Origin: Lunularia cruciata
Lineage: Eukaryota > Streptophyta > Marchantiopsida > Lunulariales > Lunulariaceae
Direction: 5' to 3'
NCBI GenBank assembly: GCA_948567375.1
Contig: OX419759.1
Location: 50,248,593-50,312,592, forward strand
Length of the DNA: 64,000 bases
Position 1 is the first letter of the stretch, and the number at the start of each line of letters is the position of its first letter. The notes beneath the pieces were generated by a model. The model ran no database searches. It saw only the letters and a program-made list of their open reading frames with translations, and was not told the origin of the DNA. Of the stretch, positions 10,330-22,489 are shown one piece after another. The position numbers and the translations under genes were made by a program.

Positions 10330-11280
10330 CCAAACCAAGGCTCACAATCCAGGTCAAACAGTTCAGGTCCATAGCCTGACCTAACACCTGACGCCTGGAT
10401 GCCTCTGACACTACTGGAACAGCGGTAATACCGGTGCGAAAACCCATCGCCCGCTCTCTCTCATCAGCATTGGGCTCTACCAACTGCTGTAACTGTGAGT
10501 CCCAAACAAGTCCAGGTCCTCCCTCTCGAAAAGCATGAGAGCCTGGGAAACTCATGAGTGTGGGAAATGCAGCTCTAGGCTGTCCGACTAGGTTCACCAC
10601 TGCCATGGGTGACCTATCAGCCACTACCACTGTCTGAGACTGACGTCCAGCATCCAAGATATCATCAACAAGAATGTGGTCTAGTCGCTGAATCCCATCA
10701 TAACTACGCTGTAGAACCTCTCTGGGTAAAAGGTTCGTCCACCAAAGACGAAGACGATGAGCCCGTGATCCCACTCTGGCTGCATCTAACAATACAGCAG
10801 GTCCCATCCATGAATGGACCTGATGTGTACTCGCCACCACTCTAGTGCGAGAATCACCCATCAATGGAACGTTCTCCAAAAGGTAAGCTGGAGAAACAGA
10901 CTGATGAACCTGGAGATGTCGTAGTATCCGTAACATCTCCTAAAACACACCAGAACGAGGATCCTAAAGACCCAAACCGCGGCCCACACGTGTATGTCCC
11001 TGACATGGCCATCCAGAAATCACCAAGTGAACAGGCCCATGTCTCTCTAGGTCATGCGCCCCCAGTAAGGAAATGTCTCCTGGTAAGGCCTTCTGGTAAC
11101 CTCTGACTGCTGACATCGGTAATAACTCCGGATACCGATAGGCCAAGTGTGCCACATGATGTAGAGAGACTCGCCTAGCAGTCTCATCTCTCTCTACATA
11201 CAAGTACCTCTGTACTCGGATACCCGCCTGTAACACCGCAGCTAGTCCGGTGCTGATCCCACCAAACAACTCTAATAGAC
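10330..11280 (-). pseudogene. DNMT3-like cytosine-5 DNA methyltransferase domain inside the gypsy element
   Basis: All core C5-methyltransferase motifs appear in normal order. They are motif I (LLELFGGISTG, S-adenosylmethionine binding), II (YVERDETARR), IV with the catalytic PCQ (ISGWPCQGHTR), VI (LLENVPLMGD), VIII (GSRAHRLRLWWTNL), IX (ERERAMGF) and X (RRQVLGQAMDLN). The stretch from VI to VIII resembles DNMT3 (ENV..M, then AHRAR.FW.NLP). The order I to X is unlike plant DRM enzymes, where the blocks are rearranged. The domain is about 315 residues, a compact catalytic domain with no obvious chromatin-reader module. It lies between protease and reverse transcriptase in the same orientation, so it is element cargo. 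This copy looks broken. Confidence 0.85.
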
Positions 11281-11299
11281 ATATCCCCTCTACTGGATA

Positions 11300-13050
11300 C
11301 TGCCAAGCAATGAGTGTGGTATCCAGAGGTGTCAAAGCAATTGCCTCTGGAGGCTCATCCTCACACTCATCCCCTGATGGTATGAAGGCTCCACTCCAAG
11401 CCTGCTGCACCAACTGATCTGCATGCTGCTGCAATGCCTCCTCTGAACTCCACAATGGAACATCCAAGGTGGATGGAACAATCCCACTCGTACTCCATAG
11501 CCGAGTGATCTCCTCTGGTACTGGAGTATCCTCTGCATGGGCGTTCCCCTCCAACAAGTCACCAGGCCAAGTAACTGCACCGCTGAAAGCCAAAACTGAT
11601 GCTGCCATGGTCCCTGACTGTAGTGAGCCAAGACTGCCACTACTGAAGCGTACTGGTAGGCGACATACCTGTCCCTCACCAGACTGCCAACCAGGTCTAT
11701 AAGAGGTTGTCTCCTCCCAATAGTCAATACTGAAACCCATAGGGTATAACACTGCTCCCCCAACTAGCACATCATAGGACTCAGCTATCGTTGCAATAGC
11801 CTGAGCTCTCACCACCGAGCTATCAGTCGGATGACCAGGCTGAACCTAGACAACAAGCTCTCCACGTGTGATGTACTGTGTCGAACCACCACCAAGAGAT
11901 GTCTGGATCTGAAATGGACACCTCTCCACATCGGTCTTCCGTAACTCCAGACCAACAACTGCAGCCTTCCCCAACATAAGGGGCTGCGCACCAGAGTCTA
12001 ACAAGACTCTCTGTGGTGTATAGACCTTCCCTGAAGGTCCTACCAAACAAAAGATCCCCCTCTGGTTATCCAATAGGACAACACCAGGTGTAAACCGCGC
12101 TCTCTCAAAGGCCGGTCTAGCTGGCAACTCCTCCAGTCTAGCCGCTGCTGCCTGCCATAAACCACTGGTCGCTGAACGGATCCCATGCTCCTCAACCAAG
12201 TCAGCTCCACTACCAACCACCTCTGCTCTAGTAGTAGGAACTGCACCATCCCTACTCTCACACAACGTGGCAGCCAACCGGAACACTGGGGCTGGGTCCA
12301 CTCCCAATGTAAACATGTCACTGGCTGAAAATAAAGGATGCCGCATAATCAGCTGAGCCGCCCCCAACATCATGCTAGACTCAATCTGTGTAGTAGCAAG
12401 TGGCTGACTAGTAGGTACTCCATCAAGTACTCCATCACCACCTACCACACCTGCACTGGGACGTCTAGGAACCATGGATGTCGTCTGCAATGCCTCAGAT
12501 AACGTGAAAGATTGGGGAAGTCTGACCTGTCTCCCAACCTCTCCTCTCTGTGGGTCCAACTCCACTGATGCTCCTCTAGGCTCTGGAGCACGTACAGCAC
12601 TCCTAGTCATTGCTGTAGATGCATCCACCTGTGCTGCTCCGCACATGAAGTCCAAAGCATCTCTATCACCAGCATATGAGGTGGAAGCCTCAGCACCCGA
12701 ATCTGATCTCCTATGAGCAATAGCCATACTAGCCAATCTCTGCTCCAACTGCTCAATCCGAGTAGCCATAGCTGTGTCAGAAGTAAGGGCAGGTACTGCA
12801 CCCCTACTAGGTGTAGATCCTCTACCACCTCGTCCTCCATGAACTGGAGCTCCTCTACTACCTGCCATAGCAGCCCTACCACTCCGTAACTCCGGGTGTA
12901 GGTCAAAACACCGGTCACTAGTATGACCAAATCTATGGCAGTGCTCACACTGCCTCTGTGCTGGCTGTGATGCACCAGAGGTATCAGGTCCGCTGCCCTG
13001 AGTACACTCTCTCCTATGGTGAGGTCCACCACAAGTCCAACAAGCAACAC
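11300..13050 (-). pseudogene. Nucleocapsid zinc knuckles and protease of the outer gypsy element
   Basis: In element orientation, two Cys/His knuckles occur near 12.9-13.05 kb (CWTCGGPHHRREC and CEHCHRFGHTSDRC). A long Gly/Ser/Ala-rich linker follows, then a retropepsin-like aspartic protease with VLLDSGAQPLMLG near 12.0 kb and its C-terminal block (YDVLVGGAVLYPMGF) near 11.7 kb. A region of about 130 residues of unknown function (acidic, Trp-containing) joins the protease to the methyltransferase. It is a fossil part of the element. Confidence 0.8.
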
Positions 13051-13079
13051 CACCACTCACTGGCTGTTGCTGCCCCTAA

Positions 13080-14270
13080 AATGAGGGTAAGGGTCTAACT
13101 CCACTAGGCCCTCCACTCGCTCCATAGGATCTGGGCTGTCCACCCTGTCCTCGAAAACCAACTGGGCGTGGTGCACTCTGCTGCACTCTAGAAGAAGTCA
13201 CAACCGTGGATGAGGTCTCTCTACCAAATCCAGATGTCACCACTCTCTCCTCCACCATGTTGAGCTCAATACGCTCAGCCAAACCAAAGACTACTGCCAA
13301 AGTGGGCAAAGTAGCCTGCAACAACGTAGCATCACGAACTCTATGTCGCAACTCCCTGTCCAGTATCCCATACCAAAACTGGACTGCCTGGGCCTCAGTA
13401 ACTCCCTGAGTGAAACTGATCAGCCGCCTCATGCGAGTGTATGCCTCGCGTAGGCTCTCTCCAGCCTTCCGCTGGAACTCCTGCAAGCTCCTCAGCTTGT
13501 CAGTCCGCACTCCCTGGTAGTTCTGCCTCAAACATAGGAAGAACTCAACCATGGGGTTAAACCCCGGTACCACACCACCTCCTGCAGCGGTACCTCCACT
13601 CGTAGTAGCACTATCTCCAGCTAGTGCACCTCCACTAGCTCCACCAACACTACTCGAGCTAGAACTCGTAGGTACAGCCGACCTACTCCTGGCCACCGAA
13701 CCTGAAGTGATGGAGACATAGTGTGGAGACCAATACTGTCTCCATACTCAATCTCCTCCAAATGAGCTCTCCTGAACTCATGGTAGTCGTCCATCGGTGG
13801 ACCCTCCAAGTGCTGAAACAACCCCTTCCATGCCATGAAGGGTGTGAACAAAGTCGGGTTCCGCATCTGCTGCAGATCACACCAACTATCGAACTCCTGG
13901 ATGAAGTCATCCAACTCAATGGTACCCACTGTACCAGAGTAACGCCTAGGGCCTTTGGAGGCCCCATAAATCTCGTCCATGTCCCACAACAACGGTGCGG
14001 ACACACCAAGTGCACTCTCAACTGAATCAGCTCCTGTGTCGAACTCCAACTCAGAGTCAATCTCCTCCCTCACTGTGACCTGAGATACAGGCTGATACCG
14101 AGCACCACTCCGAGTAAACCCACTGCGTACTGCAGGGCTAACTCCTCTGGAATCTCCAAAGAACTCCGTCGTGACAAAGTAACCACACCAACAAACCCGA
14201 ACCACCAACTGCAACAGCAAGTCGCAACCGCAAGTGCCCCACCAAGTGCCAACACCACCGCGTGCCAACA
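13080..14270 (-). pseudogene. Gag (capsid) region of the outer gypsy element
   Basis: The central part reads as a retrotransposon gag domain: a tryptophan-rich block (DLQQMRNPTLFTPFMAWKG) and, further on, LQEFQRKAGESLREAYTRM followed by TEAQAVQFWYGIL. Ser/Gly/Thr-rich low-complexity segments join it to the zinc knuckles. It sits at the expected place, first after the leader. It is a fossil part of the element. Confidence 0.75.
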
Positions 14271-14574
14271 CCAACTAAAACACCACCCACTAATGTAACT
14301 CTAACCGAGATAACTACACTAGGGGAAGGGCAACCTGTAACCTGCCATCATAACACGCACTCTCACGGTCTGCAGGTCATCACTTCCTGCCTCACCGGAG
14401 AGAAACAAAGGTAGTCTGACTGGTCATCACTCCAGCCTCACCACCGAGAGCACACCAGAGCACCAACGCTCAAAAGTCAAGGCACCTCACACAAGCGTGG
14501 TGCACAAACAGGAAGCAGAGAATGGAGGGGATCCAATCACAAGAAATCTAAACGAAAACCCTCCATCTCATAAC

Positions 14575-14601
14575 ACAACACGGGACTGACTCTGCCACCA
14601 T
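14575..14601 (-). other. Primer-binding site of the outer element
   Basis: In element orientation TGGTGGCAGAGTCAGTCCCG lies 2 nt after the proposed LTR end (AAATGCCA). Position and the leading TGG fit a tRNA-complementary primer site. It resembles the initiator-Met type only in part, so the tRNA is uncertain. Confidence 0.5.
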
Positions 14602-14602
14602 T

Positions 14603-15976
14603 TGGCATTTGACATAAGAGTAGTTCGTATCTAAGTCCTAAGCTACCAGGATCACCAAGAATGGGATCAAACTGCCTCTCCTAGCCAAAGCTACATGTGT
14701 ATAGATAACAGTGGCACAGTCACTATGACAACAAGTGAGGGTGGACCAGTTGGCTAGGGCACCAGTCTAGGAACAAGAGATCTAGGGGTCAAACCCTGTT
14801 GCGCACAATCTAGCAAGAAAGGTAGATTTTGCCAACTAATGACCAAGATCTACACTAAACTAGCTAGCCTCACGCCAGCAAGCTGCCTTGCTGGCCCTTC
14901 TAGGCCTTCGTAGCCTCTCATAGCCCACAGCCCTATGCCTCGAAGCCTCGAAACGCCGAAATTCAGCCAAATGAGGTCTTTCTTGTTGCCACTTCGAACC
15001 TCCTCCAAAATTGGCAAAACTTCTCCAAATCTGCGAAACTCCTCCAAACTAGCAAAAGTTCTCCAAATCTGGCCAAACAGCGAAACTCCTCCAATTCTGG
15101 CCGTAAATCTGACGTAAATCTGACGTAAACCCTAAAGATGGATGTCCACCAAATCCCCCGCTAACTTTCCACTCGAGCCAAATTGACAAAACGGGTTTTT
15201 CCAAATCACAATTTCATGAGAAGAGCTTTCCAACTCCACCTTCAATTTCACTTTCTGAGCCCAACTCGCAGCAAATTGGTCCTGCCTTCACCTCCTGAGC
15301 TCAAAATCACAACACTGCTCGAAAATTGCTCCTTCTTTGCTCGAAATTTGGCCAGCGCTTCCGCACACCGTCCGCCTAACTGCCAAATTTGCATCAACTA
15401 CACGAGCTTCTGCACACTAGGGAAACACAGAACCTGAATCGAGCTACCACGATCCACCGAGCTTGGAGATACCACCAACACTCAATGTTCCTGCACCCGA
15501 TTTCCCCCTGACTTCACTTCTCTGATGTAATCAGATTGCTTAACATTCTCAACTCAGCTCAACTCAGATCAGTACTTGATCTGTCACTCTATAAACTGCC
15601 AACAACTATGCACTGATTACAGTCAAGCCACACCCACTCAAGCATAGAGAATCCAGGTGACGCTCGCCGGCCTCTGTCCACCATAGCCAGGAACTCGAAG
15701 GCTCAACATCAGAGAAGTGAGCTCTCTGGAGCTCACTTCAAAACTATACCCCCTGGACTCGAGCTAGCCCTGAAACCCTAACGGTCCCGCTGACGGCACA
15801 CTCGACGGTGCAAACGGTGCAAAGTGACGGTGGGCCCCACCGTGAAGTCAGTACCCCGAACACAAAATCTAACCGTCGGAAAGTAGTCCCTGAGAAACAG
15901 CTAGAATAACTCTAACTACCATCACTGGAACTCCAGTGTCCGAGCATCTAGATGCGGAACTACAAATGGCGTGACA
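14603..15976 (-). repeat. Proposed 5' LTR of the outer gypsy element (about 1.37 kb)
   Basis: In element orientation it begins TGTCACGCCATTT and ends AAATGCCA, a TG...CA pair. TGTCAC is a common gypsy LTR start. The primer site follows directly, and base composition changes abruptly beyond the other end. The partner LTR is outside the window, so the borders rest on these signals only. It contains a tRNA-like segment at about 14733-14806. Confidence 0.6.
14733..14806 (+). other. tRNA-like segment with RNA polymerase III box A and box B
   Basis: A box A match tggaccagttgg (14742-14753) and a box B match ggtcaaaccc (14787-14796) are 45 bp apart, the spacing of a true tRNA (positions 8 and 52). 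The segment lies inside the proposed LTR of the outer element, on the opposite strand. A full cloverleaf is not convincing, so it may be a tRNA-derived SINE head or a tRNA fossil rather than a working tRNA. Confidence 0.5.
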
Positions 15977-17280
15977 AATTGGAGTTTGATACCTCCTATA
16001 TACCAAGTCAATTTAACCACACAAATTCCAAGATGGAAGTCCTACTCCAATATACTCAAAAGTAAAATCCACTACAAGGTACCACTCTATATAATCCAAT
16101 TTAAAATTCAATAAGGAGTATCCAATAATTGAATATTGTTTCCTCTTTCCTTATTTATCTATACTAACCTATTTAGAAATACCTGTAATCTATTTTTTAC
16201 TTAACTTAGCTAGTTGTAATTATCTCAAAACTACCAAAATATACATTAGAGTTCTATATGAGCTATAATGACCAATATAGACCCTAGGAGTTATAGTTCA
16301 AATTCTAAAATTAGAAGTTGTGAGGTTCATAAATTCCTCTATCTATTGCTTAACTAACTCTCCTACACTCAATGTTGTGAAAACCATATGGGAGCATATT
16401 CCACTCATTTGCATCCTTCTTTGCTTGAAGATCCATATTTCTTTGCTTGTAAGTAATCTTCTAGATATCTAAGCATTGATGAGAAGCTTTTGTTATCCAC
16501 TATAATAGATTTCTAGTTTCACTCAAGATTGAACTTAAGTTTTGATCATAATAGTCTCACTTTTTGGTAGAGCCTCAAACTAAATCCCAACTTACTATAG
16601 AACTCACTCATGAATCCTCAATGAGGTAAAATTAGGCTTCTTTAGTAAAAGCAATATACCTTGCTTTGGAAAAAAGGTTTGTTGAGTCCACTTCTTTATT
16701 TGTGTAAATAGGAGGTTAGTATATTAACATCTAGTAATATCTTGCAACACTTGAGAGCTAGGTAACTTCTAGAAGCTTCCAATGTAAAAGAAAGAAATCA
16801 TAGAGGAAGATTCCTGATCTTTTTGACTAGTTCTCTTGCTCTGTAAGTTTTCAGGAGTACCATGGAGAACCTAGAAAGGAATATTCTAGATTTATTGCTT
16901 GACATTAGAGATATTGCCAAAATTGCATGCTTGTCATCCCAAATCAATCATCTCATTGATCTACTTAATTAAATACCCAAATTGACAAACATATTAAGAT
17001 TGAGGTGAGATATTTCACTTACAAAAGGAAAGAAAAATAATTCTTATTCCTTAGCATATTCTACTATTATCGTCTAATTTATTCCTTTATTTGACCTTGA
17101 ATAACTATAGTTAGTCATAACTAAATTGAGTCATGACTAGCTAAAGCTAGTCATAACTACTTTTAGCAACCTCTAGGTAGCAAAAATATCCTCACCAACC
17201 CATAATTATATCCATAATATAATTTGATTCTATAATCATTGGAGTCATCAAGTGTACCAATCTATAAATTTGTAACAAGA
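15977..17280. other. AT-rich stretch between two gypsy elements
   Basis: No coding frame of note and no family recognised. Around 17.10-17.17 kb there are short repeated motifs (agtcataact, agctaaagctagtcat) reminiscent of sequence in the young element's LTR, too short to call. It may be decayed mobile DNA. Confidence 0.4.
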
Positions 17281-17285
17281 GTTGG

Positions 17286-17685
17286 TGTAAAAGACCGAGA
17301 CCAAGGAGAGAAATAGGAGAATGGAAACTCACATTGGGACACTTGAATGAGGGAAAACTCCAAATGCCTAGCATGAGCTTTGGCTTTGGTATTTATAGGT
17401 AGCATACAAGGCCCTTGAGAAGCTTGCTCAAGCTGCTTTCTTAGAGTGCAAGCCAAGTTAACTAGGAAGCTTCTCAAGAAGCTTCCTTCTAGAAGTCACC
17501 TACTTAGCGTGCAAGCTAAGCTAGTTGGAAGCTTCTAGAAGCGACTTACTTGAGGTGCAAGCTAAGCTAGCCGGGAAGCATCCCAAGAAACTTCCTAGAT
17601 ACTTCCGGAATATTCTAGGCTAATTTGTCTTATGTCCTACTTTGTAAGCCCGACTAACTTTGTCACTAAACTCCATATTGATACA
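17286..17685 (-). repeat. LTR (3' LTR of chromovirus copy A)
   Basis: It starts tgtaaaagacc and ends gataca on the plus strand. It contains a TATA box in element orientation (CTATAAATACC, near 17390) and, about 140 bp upstream of that, gaagcttctagaa (17528-17540), a perfect three-unit heat-shock-element pattern. Confidence 0.9.
17528..17540. promoter_or_regulatory. Heat-shock-element-like motif in LTR
   Basis: gaagcttctagaa fits GAAnnTTCnnGAA exactly. The same 13 bases recur in the partner LTR at 22739-22751, and further GAAnnTTC and TTCnnGAA pairs surround both. Heat-shock factor binding is inferred from the pattern only. Confidence 0.5.
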
Positions 17686-20600
17686 TATTCCCCCGCCGCT
17701 AGTTGGTGACATCCTTGTCACCAGTGAAGCCTCGAATTCCTGGATGGCCGTATGTGCATTCTGGAGGTGAGAAAGAGGTTCCCATGTGGCATCATGAAGG
17801 GAATACCCTTTCCAAAGGACCTTGTACTACATATGTTGGCGACGGCCTCGTTGAATATGGCAATGTGCAAGGATACGCTCAACTTTGTACTCCTCATGAT
17901 CATTGATAGGGACAGGAAGAAGAGGAGGTTGGACTTGACAGGAAAAGGAAGAGGGGTTAGCAACAAAGGGTTTCAACTTAGAAACATGAAAGATAGGATG
18001 GATACGCATGTGACAAGGCAAGGCAAGTTGATAAGCAATAGGAGAGATAATTTGGGTGATATCAAAGGGTCCTATCCAATTAGGTGTAAGTTTACAAACT
18101 TGGGTATCAAGTGGGAGAGGGAGGTTACTAGAGGATAGTATGACTTTATCACCAACTTCAAAAGTGAGATCACAATAATGGTGGTCTGCATATTGTTTTT
18201 GGTGATTTTGAGCAACAAGGAGGTGAGACTTGGCTTGTTGGAGAGATTGGGATATAGTGGTCAAGAATGTGGAAGTATGAGGAAACTGAGATGGAGAGGG
18301 AGCAAGAAGAGAATCTGGAACAAGTGGATCTTGGCCAAAATTGAGAAAGAAATGAGAAAATCAGGTGCTTGCCTGTTTGGAATTGTTGTAGGTAAATGTT
18401 GCAACTGCAAGACTTTCATCCCAATTGGTATGGTGGACATTGACAAAAGCATGCAACATATCTTCCAATGTACAATTTGCACGTTTGGTTTGGCCATCAG
18501 TTTGAGGATGATAGGCCGTGGACAAAGCAAGCTTGGTGCCAAGTATCTGGAAGAGTGCTTGCCAAAACTTCCCAGTAAATTGAGGATCACGGTCGGAGAT
18601 GAGTACATGTGGCATTCCATGATGCTTAAAGACATTGTCAAAGTAGATTTGCGCTAAGGTTGGAGCATCCATGGTATCACAGGTTGGTGCCAAGTGGATT
18701 TGCTTACTAAGCTTATCCACAAATACCACGATTGCGGTGTGTCCTTGTTTTGTCTTTGGCAAGGATGTGATGAGATCTAAGCTCACATGCTCCCAGCAAG
18801 CGGATGGAACAGTGAGTGGTTGAAGAAGTCTACTTGGCTTCTGGTTGCTGGCCTTGTTATGTTGGCAACTCTCACATGATTGGACAAATTCTTGAACATC
18901 TCATGTCATGTTAGGCCACCACCATTGACATTGGAGGGTACCCAAGGTCTTGTCCACACCCATGTGACCAGAAATGGGTAAATCATGGGCTTCTTGAAGG
19001 TGTACAAGTTGAAGATTACCTTTAGCTGGAACATAGATCCGGTCCTTATGGAATAAAAGGCCCTCCTTGATGGAGAAGGTGTTGTACTCCTTATTGCATG
19101 CCATAAGGCAACCATGTACCATTTGGAAGAAGGGATCTTGGTGTAGAGCTGATTGAAACTCGTTTTGGACCTTGGAGTCAACTGACACTGTTGAAATTGC
19201 CACTATGGTGAGAGGAAGAGACTTCAAATCAGGTCGTCGTGATAAAGCATCAGGGATGACATAGAACCGACTTGGTTTGTACTCAAGTTTGATGTCATAT
19301 AGTTAGAGTTGTTCCTCCCATCGATGATGTCGACTCTTCATGTGTTCCAAGTGTAAGGTCTGCAACAATGGTTTGTGATCAGTTTGCATGAACACTTGTT
19401 TCTCCAAGAGGTAATGCCTCTATACCTTGGTAGCATATACCATTGCAAGTTGTTCTCGATCTTGAGCAGAGTAGTTTTGTTCAGATGTATTCAGTTGGCG
19501 AGACACAAAGGCAATGGCAATGTGATGGAGTCCATCTGGGAATTCTTGTTGCAGCACGGCTCCAATTGCAAAATTAGAAGCATCAAAATCAACCACACAA
19601 GGTAGTTGAGGATCATATGGTTGAAGAATGGGTCTTGAAGACACCATATGTTTTAACTTCTAAAATGCTTCTTCATGCTTGGTGGTCCACTAGAAACTTG
19701 AGTTCTTTCCCCCAAGAGGTCAGTTAATGGTGCAACCACATGAGCATAATAATGGATGAACCATCGGTAAAAACTGGCCAATCCATTGAATGCATGTACT
19801 TCTATAGCATCCTTTGGGGTAGGCCAATCAATAATGGCCTTGATTTTGTCTTCTTCCATCTTGATCCCCTCTGATGAGATCTTATGACCCAAGAAGGTAA
19901 CCTCCTTTTGCCAAAAGGCACACTTTGACTTCTTGCAGTAAAATTTCCATTGTCATAGTCGTCTTAGGACTTCTCGCACATGATTCACGTGTTCTACCTT
20001 TGTCTTACTATAAATTAAGATATCATCCAAGAACACCACCACGGACCGATCCAATAGTCCATCCAACACCTGATGTATTTGATCCATGAAGACTACTGGA
20101 GCATTAGTGAGTTTGAAAGGTAGAACTCTCTACTCAAAATGCCCATACCTTGTACAAAAGGTAGTCTTTTGCACATCCTCTCTATCAATAGGAATTTGCC
20201 AATAGCCACTACAAAGATCCAATTTGGAAAAGTAGCGTGCTCCACTTAGTTGATCAAGCACTTCATCAATCCGAGGCAAGTGATATGCATTCTTCACTAT
20301 TTTCTTATTGAGCCTATGGTAATCAATACAAAAACAAAGTCCTCCATCCTTCTTTGGAACAAATAGTATTGGTGCTCCCAAAGGAGAGGTACTATGTTGT
20401 ATGAAGTCCTTCTCCAACAACTCTATAAGTGTTGTTTGCAACTCCTCCAACTCCTTTGGTGAGAGCCGATAGATTGGTCTACTCACTAGAGTACTCTCTG
20501 GCAGTAACTCGATCTTGAAAGGCATACCTCAATCGGAGGGTAATCCCTTTGGCAGATCATCCGGAAACACATCTACAAACTCCTAAACTATCCGATCAAC

Positions 20601-22489
20601 CATTGCTTGATGAGGCTCTTGGCCCTCCTCTGATTGTACTGGTGCAATCGGCTTGATCCACACCGCGAATACACATTTATCTTCCTCCAAAGCTTGCTCT
20701 ATGGCTGCTTTACTAACCAACTTCTCTTCAAGGGACTCATCTCTCTTCCAAGCTTGCTCCATGGTTACTTTCTTGGCAAACTTCCCATCTTGGGACTCCA
20801 CTCTCTTCAAGGTTTGCTCTATGGCTACCTTCTCAACAAACTTCCCATCTTGGGATTGACTATTCTTAGGTGTCTTACTCAGAGGTGCCAGACAACCTAA
20901 TCGGAAATTCCTACCTTGGTGTTGTACTTGAATTTGGCATCGGTTCCAATCAAATTGAACCTTATGACGTTCAAGCCAAGGTAGACCCAAAATGATATCA
21001 TAGTGTAGAGGTGCCACTACAAACCTCATACACTCCAAATACTCCTTCCCAATCTTGAAGGTAACAGGATGCAAGGTGCAGAATGTAGAACCCTTTCTTC
21101 CATCTACCATCATCAAACTACTTCCAATCATTGGCTTGATAGGAATACCCAATTCCTTTGCTACTTGCATAGACATGCAATTCTTTGAACTTCCAGAATC
21201 AACCAAAATCCTACAACCCCGATTAGTATCATACCTTGCAAGTGAAGCAAACTTGCATAGGTCAAGCCTTCAATCCCATTGAACTAATCAAGCTCCCAAT
21301 AGGCAGCTCAAAATCTCATATTGGGATTCTTTGTTTCCCTAATAATTCTGTTCTACAAACTCCATTTGGGCAACTTGTCAAGGTCGCCCATTCCTAAGTG
21401 GACATTCAACAATGCAATGTCTAACTTGGTGACAATAAAAACAACCTCCATTTTGTCATAATCTTTCTCTATCTGCTGCACCAAGTGGTCTTTGTTGGAT
21501 AGCATCAATCTCCATTGGTGTTGGCTCTTCCACCCGTGCATATTGTATTAGTAAGCTTGGTGTAAGTCAAGGTCAAGACCAAGTTGTTGCAACCAAGGAA
21601 TCAAAGCGCTCAGCCAATTGCATAGCTTCTTCTATGTTTTTTGGTTCTTGCATGGTCACCTCCAATTGTGACTTCAATCCCTGCACAAATTGATCCAGAA
21701 CTTCTCCTTCTTGTATATCTGGAATTTCATGATTATGTTCTAAAATTGTGTGATGTAGCCTCTTACAAAGCCAATCTGCTTCAACTCCACCAATTTATCT
21801 TGTGCAGCTTGGGTGGCATTTATAGTTTGAAATCGACCAAGTATTGCATCCTTGAATTCTGTCCATGTCAAGATTGGTGCAACAATCTGTTGTTCAGCTC
21901 GCTCCGCTTGGAATCGCCACCAAAGTTTTGCCACACCATCCAATTGGCTAGAAGCCAAGAGAATCTGTTTCCATTCATCTTGAAGATTGGTGGCTTCAAA
22001 GTAACGTTTGCAATCAAACACAAAATTCTCCAATGTGCCCGGAAGATTCTTGCTTTCAAACACCTTGGGTTTTGGAAATCAAATATGATCTTCTCCATCT
22101 CAGATTAGTACTCTCTCTCTATATGTTCTCGTTATTTTTGGTCTCGTTCATCCAACAATTGAGTAAGGTGCTCGATTTGTTGCTACATTGCAAGGATAAC
22201 ATCCGGTATTGCCGCCATAGCTACTACTCTATCTTACTACTCCCAATTTATCTAATTGATTAACACATGAATATAGCACATCCACCTTTCTCCATAAGTG
22301 ACAACCGGAAGTATCAAGGGTTCCTCAAACATGGTGATCATATGTAGAAAATCCTGCCCAAAGCGTGAAGTGATGAATTGTGTGAAGCGGTGCTTGGATA
22401 ATATTTAGACATGAAAATCCCAATGGTTTGGCGGAAGTGGATTTGGTGGTCCATAAATTCCATCCATCTCATTCTTGCTCTAATACCAA

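Larger units (their letters stand above)
1..15976 (-). mobile_element. Outer Ty3/gypsy LTR element carrying a DNA cytosine methyltransferase (left part outside window)
   Basis: Read on the minus strand the order is LTR (about 14.6-15.98 kb), primer site, gag, zinc knuckles and protease, cytosine-5 DNA methyltransferase, reverse transcriptase, RNase H, then integrase at the left edge of the window. Integrase before the 3' end and after RNase H is the Ty3/gypsy order. The element is interrupted by a younger gypsy element at 468-8270. Its other LTR lies beyond position 1, so age cannot be read from LTR divergence. The coding region lies in several separate open segments in more than one frame, so this copy looks broken, with roughly half a dozen breaks. 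GC content drops sharply just past 15,976, which supports the right boundary. The unusual cargo is the methyltransferase, described separately. Confidence 0.85.

Noticed and set aside
10330-11280. The methyltransferase as a free host gene
   Set aside because: It lies in one orientation between protease and reverse transcriptase of the same element, with no introns, promoter or separate start to suggest an independent gene.
17100-17175. Fragment of the young element's LTR
   Set aside because: Shared words such as agctaaag and agtcat are short and AT-rich; the order does not extend.
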